From Alphaproteobacteria bacterium (GTDB taxonomy: Bacteria; Pseudomonadota; Alphaproteobacteria; Acetobacterales; Acetobacteraceae): 8,032 nt of DNA. The translations under genes and the position numbers were made by a program. The stretch lies in NCBI GenBank assembly GCA_026225015.1, contig JAMFRY010000113.1:1-8032 (forward strand). The letters run 5' to 3'. Within the stretch, counting starts at the first letter, position 1, and each line of letters opens with the position of its first letter. The notes below the pieces were generated by a model. It was not told the DNA's origin. It was given only the letters and a program-made list of their open reading frames with translations, and ran no database searches. Below are positions 5,887 through 8,032 of the stretch, piece by piece.

Positions 5887-7113
5887 TCAGGCGATCGCGC
5901 CGGCGGCTTTGAGGGATTCGATCTTATCCCATTCCAGGCCAAGCTCCATCAAAAACGTCTCGGTATGTTCAGAGGCTGTCGGCGCGCGGGTGGTGACCAC
6001 GGGTTCGTTGTTGAACTCCACCGGATTGCGGACGATCTTCATGGGCTCGCCGCCTTCCGCAGTTTCGACCTCGATGATCATGTCGTTGGCCAGGGCCTGA
6101 GGGTCGTTCGCCAGATCGAGCAGGCTCTGCGCCGGGGCCCATTGGCCGCTGAAGGTGCGCAGGTGTTCGCGCCAATAGGCGAAGGGTTTTTCGGCGAAGA
6201 TGCCGGCGATGATCTCGCTGGCTTCCTGCCAGTTTTGCATCAGCGCCTTGGCTTCACCAAAGCGCGGATCGTCGGCCAGTTCCGGCCGGCCGAGATGCTT
6301 CCACGCATCGCGCAAATAGGGGCCTGGGGTGAGCGTGCAGAGATTGATGGTGCCGCCATCTGAACACATGTAATTGCCGACCAGCGGGTTGCCGGGTGAG
6401 GCTCCGGAGGAGGGCATGCGGGCGCGCGGCGTGTCACCGGAGACCAGCGCCTGTGCGATGCCCATGCCGCAGGCCCACGCGGCGGTGCTCATCAGCGAAA
6501 CATCCAGCTCCACGGCCTCACCGGTACGCTCGCGGTGGAACAAGGCGGCGGAGATGCCGCCGGCGATGAACATGGCGCCGATGGAATCACCGAAGGCCGG
6601 CAGCGGCTGCGAGAACACGCCCTTGAGCTCCGGCGGGGTTGACACATGGGCCAGGCCGCTGCGGTTCCAGAACGCCGTGCCGTCGAAGCCGCCGGCGCCG
6701 CGCTCATCGCCCTTATTGCCGAAGGCGGAGCCGCGGGCATAGATGATGTTCGGGTTGACGGCGCGGATATGCTCGATGTCGAATTTCAGTTTCTGCCGGA
6801 TATGCGGCAGGTAGTTGGTGAGGAACACATCGGAGGTCCGGGCGATTTCGTAGATCAGCTCGATTCCTTCCGGGGTGGAGAAATCGACGCCGACGCTGCG
6901 CTTGCCGCGATTGGGGTGCTCCATCATCGGGTTGCGGTTGGGATTGAGCTTCATTCCGGCAAGGTTGATGAACCCGCGCTGCGTGTCGCCGCGGACCGGG
7001 TGTTCGATTTTGATGACATCGGCGCCCCAATCGGCAAGTACGCCGCCGGCGGCCGGCACAAAGGTGAATTGCGCCAGTTCGAGAACCCGCACTCCCTTCA
7101 TTACTTGTGTCAT
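5887..7113 (-). CDS. CaiB/BaiF family III CoA-transferase (canonical domain order)
   Basis: A 408-residue enzyme of the usual length and order. MKGVRVLELAQFTFVPAAGG, then LADWGADVIKIEHPVRGDTQR (27-47), form the Rossmann start. NRGKRSVGVDFSTPEG (68-83) and FLTNYLPHIRQKL (97-109) follow. FGDSIGAMFIAGGISAAL (174-191) carries the probable catalytic aspartate D176, which forms the acyl-aspartyl and CoA-thioester intermediates in this family. HRERTGEAVELDVSL (193-207) is typical of the swapped lobe. The GHDxNY motif of alpha-methylacyl-CoA racemases, which share this fold, is absent; the equivalent region reads GGFDGTAFWNRSG (141-153), so a transferase is more likely. The ATG at 7113 has GGAG eleven bases upstream, slightly far. 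It follows the P450 after 139 bases and precedes the small gene by 26 bases. The substrates are unknown. Confidence 0.92.
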   Translation of the reverse strand: MTQVMKGVRVLELAQFTFVPAAGGVLADWGADVIKIEHPVRGDTQRGFINLAGMKLNPNRNPMMEHPNRGKRSVGVDFSTPEGIELIYEIARTSDVFLTNYLPHIRQKLKFDIEHIRAVNPNIIYARGSAFGNKGDERGAGGFDGTAFWNRSGLAHVSTPPELKGVFSQPLPAFGDSIGAMFIAGGISAALFHRERTGEAVELDVSLMSTAAWACGMGIAQALVSGDTPRARMPSSGASPGNPLVGNYMCSDGGTINLCTLTPGPYLRDAWKHLGRPELADDPRFGEAKALMQNWQEASEIIAGIFAEKPFAYWREHLRTFSGQWAPAQSLLDLANDPQALANDMIIEVETAEGGEPMKIVRNPVEFNNEPVVTTRAPTASEHTETFLMELGLEWDKIESLKAAGAIA

Positions 7114-7147
7114 CTCAAACCCAACTCCAGCTATTTTATTTGAGCAA

Positions 7148-7217
7148 GCTTATGGCAGGGTGTTGCGGCAACAGCAATTCCCGCGCTTTAGCCGGTTATC
7201 GCGGACGCGCCATAAGC
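7148..7217 (-). other. Potential three-way-junction secondary structure in the P450/CoA-transferase spacer
   Basis: The 139-base spacer contains a perfect 9-base inverted repeat, GCTTATGGC (7148-7156) with GCCATAAGC (7209-7217). Two smaller hairpins lie inside it: TGTTG-CGG-CAACA (7161-7173) and CCGCG...CGCGG (7181-7185 with 7200-7204). The three stems are compatible with each other, so the transcript, or DNA in cruciform, could fold as a three-way junction. I recognise no known riboswitch or RNA family. It may be a processing or attenuation element, a decayed small repeat, or chance in GC-rich sequence. The inner stems are short. Confidence 0.35.
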
Positions 7218-7252
7218 GGCGGAGCCATCGTGGCCGCGATGCGCTTGTATAG

Positions 7253-8032
7253 CTACCAAACCAACGGCACGGATTTGGGGCCGACCACGCCGCCGGGCCA
7301 GTATTCGATCTTGAAACCGGGTTTGATCGTGAAATTGGGAATGCGGCGGAGGAATTCCTGGATGCAGATTTTCACCTCCAGCCGGGCCAGATGCGCGCCA
7401 AGGCAGCTATGGGCGCCGCCGGCGAAGGTGAGCACCGGTTTGCGCGGGCGGTGGAAATTCACCTCGGTGGGGTTGGGGAAAACATCCGGGTCGTAATTGC
7501 AGGCCGGCAAGATGCTGGTGAGCTTGTCGCCCTTTTTCATCTTGATGCCGTGCAGTTCGTAATCGTCGCGCACCGTGCGGCCGGAGAAGGTGACGGTGAA
7601 GACGCGCAGCAGCTCCTCCACCACATTGTTGATATTCTCCGGCGTGGCGATGATCTCTGCCCGGCGGTCCGGGTTTTCGGCGAGCCAGACGAAGATGTTG
7701 TTCAGAGTGGCGAACACCGTGTCCAGCCCGGCGATGAAGAGGAAAAACACGAAACCGAAGGTCTCCTTGGGCGACATTTTTTCGCCGCCCGGCCGGCCAT
7801 GCACGATCGCGCTGACCGCGCCGCCATCCGGCTGCAATGCCTTCTCCTTGATGACGCTGCCGAGATATTCGGTGACTTCGCCCATGACCTTGACGGAAAG
7901 CGCACGGTCCTGAGCATGCAGCAGGCCCATCGCCCAGCGGACGAATTCGTCCATCATATCGCGCGGCAGCCCCATGATGTCGAGAAACACGCCGACCGGC
8001 AGCGGGCGGCCGAAATCCTTGGCGAATTCGCA
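7253..8032 (-). CDS. Cytochrome P450, C-terminal part
   Basis: The frame stays open to the right edge (14 more codons beyond a GTG at 7990), so the N terminus is outside the window; 259 codons are visible. Family marks appear in order. FIAGLDT (about 7718-7738) is the I-helix oxygen-activation motif with the acid-threonine pair. EELLR is the K-helix ExxR. FAGGAHSCLG (7397-7426) is the heme loop with the axial cysteine at 7403-7405. The ending, KPGFKIEYWPGG then VPLVW, is typical of soluble bacterial P450s. These enzymes hydroxylate a hydrophobic substrate using electrons from a ferredoxin and reductase, neither of which is in this window. The P450 family and substrate cannot be assigned. It is the most upstream visible gene of the minus-strand series, so the operon probably continues to the right. 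Confidence 0.95.
   Translation of the reverse strand, partial: CEFAKDFGRPLPVGVFLDIMGLPRDMMDEFVRWAMGLLHAQDRALSVKVMGEVTEYLGSVIKEKALQPDGGAVSAIVHGRPGGEKMSPKETFGFVFFLFIAGLDTVFATLNNIFVWLAENPDRRAEIIATPENINNVVEELLRVFTVTFSGRTVRDDYELHGIKMKKGDKLTSILPACNYDPDVFPNPTEVNFHRPRKPVLTFAGGAHSCLGAHLARLEVKICIQEFLRRIPNFTIKPGFKIEYWPGGVVGPKSVPLVW

Noticed and set aside
5872..6363. A 163-codon plus-strand frame opposite the canonical CoA-transferase
   Set aside because: It is antisense to a conserved gene containing the catalytic lobe and has no recognisable domain.
5887..7113. Alpha-methylacyl-CoA racemase as the identity of this CaiB-fold enzyme
   Set aside because: The racemase GHDxNY motif with its catalytic histidine is not present. 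The catalytic-type GDS aspartate is kept, so a CoA-transferase fits better.
1..8032. Mobile element or CRISPR array
   Set aside because: No transposase, integrase, terminal inverted repeat pair or regularly spaced repeat was seen. The only repeats are short REP-like palindromes.

Overview
The window is a gene-dense, high-GC stretch of bacterial chromosome. The protein families suggest an alphaproteobacterium: a DUF2189 membrane protein, a bacterial P450, and several CoA-thioester enzymes of types shared with sphingomonad-like and actinobacterial degraders. I cannot name a genus. I see no tRNA, rRNA, CRISPR array, transposase or phage gene. Seven complete or partial genes look like metabolic enzymes, or proteins that travel with them.

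Layout. Bases 1-315 (+) hold the C-terminal end of a DUF2189 integral membrane protein, which meets gene 2 tail to tail with overlapping stop codons. Bases 312-1562 (-) encode an unusual family III CoA-transferase whose half-domains are in permuted order. A 72-base divergent spacer (1563-1634) carries short direct and inverted repeats and separates it from a (+) enoyl-CoA hydratase/isomerase with a long N-terminal extension (1635-2627). That gene runs 123 bases into the 3' end of a convergent amidohydrolase (2505-3956, -). Further right, all on the minus strand and read from the right edge inward, come a cytochrome P450 (7253-8032, 5' end outside), a canonical CaiB/BaiF CoA-transferase (5887-7113), a 97-residue unrecognised protein (5567-5860) and an acyl-CoA synthetase (4055-5557). 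A strong hairpin with a short T tract follows the synthetase and probably ends that transcript before the amidohydrolase.

How the genes may work together (inference). A P450 can hydroxylate a hydrophobic substrate. The AMP-dependent ligase or a CoA-transferase can load the resulting acid onto CoA. The hydratase can carry out a beta-oxidation-like step, and the amidohydrolase can open an amide or ring bond. This looks like a catabolic island for a hydrophobic or cyclic compound whose identity the sequence does not reveal. The small protein sits 26 and 9 bases from its neighbours and is probably translationally coupled to the ligase, so it is the most likely undescribed component.

Non-coding structure includes a REP-like palindrome read in frame inside the hydratase gene, a related repeat beside the hairpin at 3989-4018, and a 70-base element at 7148-7217 that could fold as a three-way junction.
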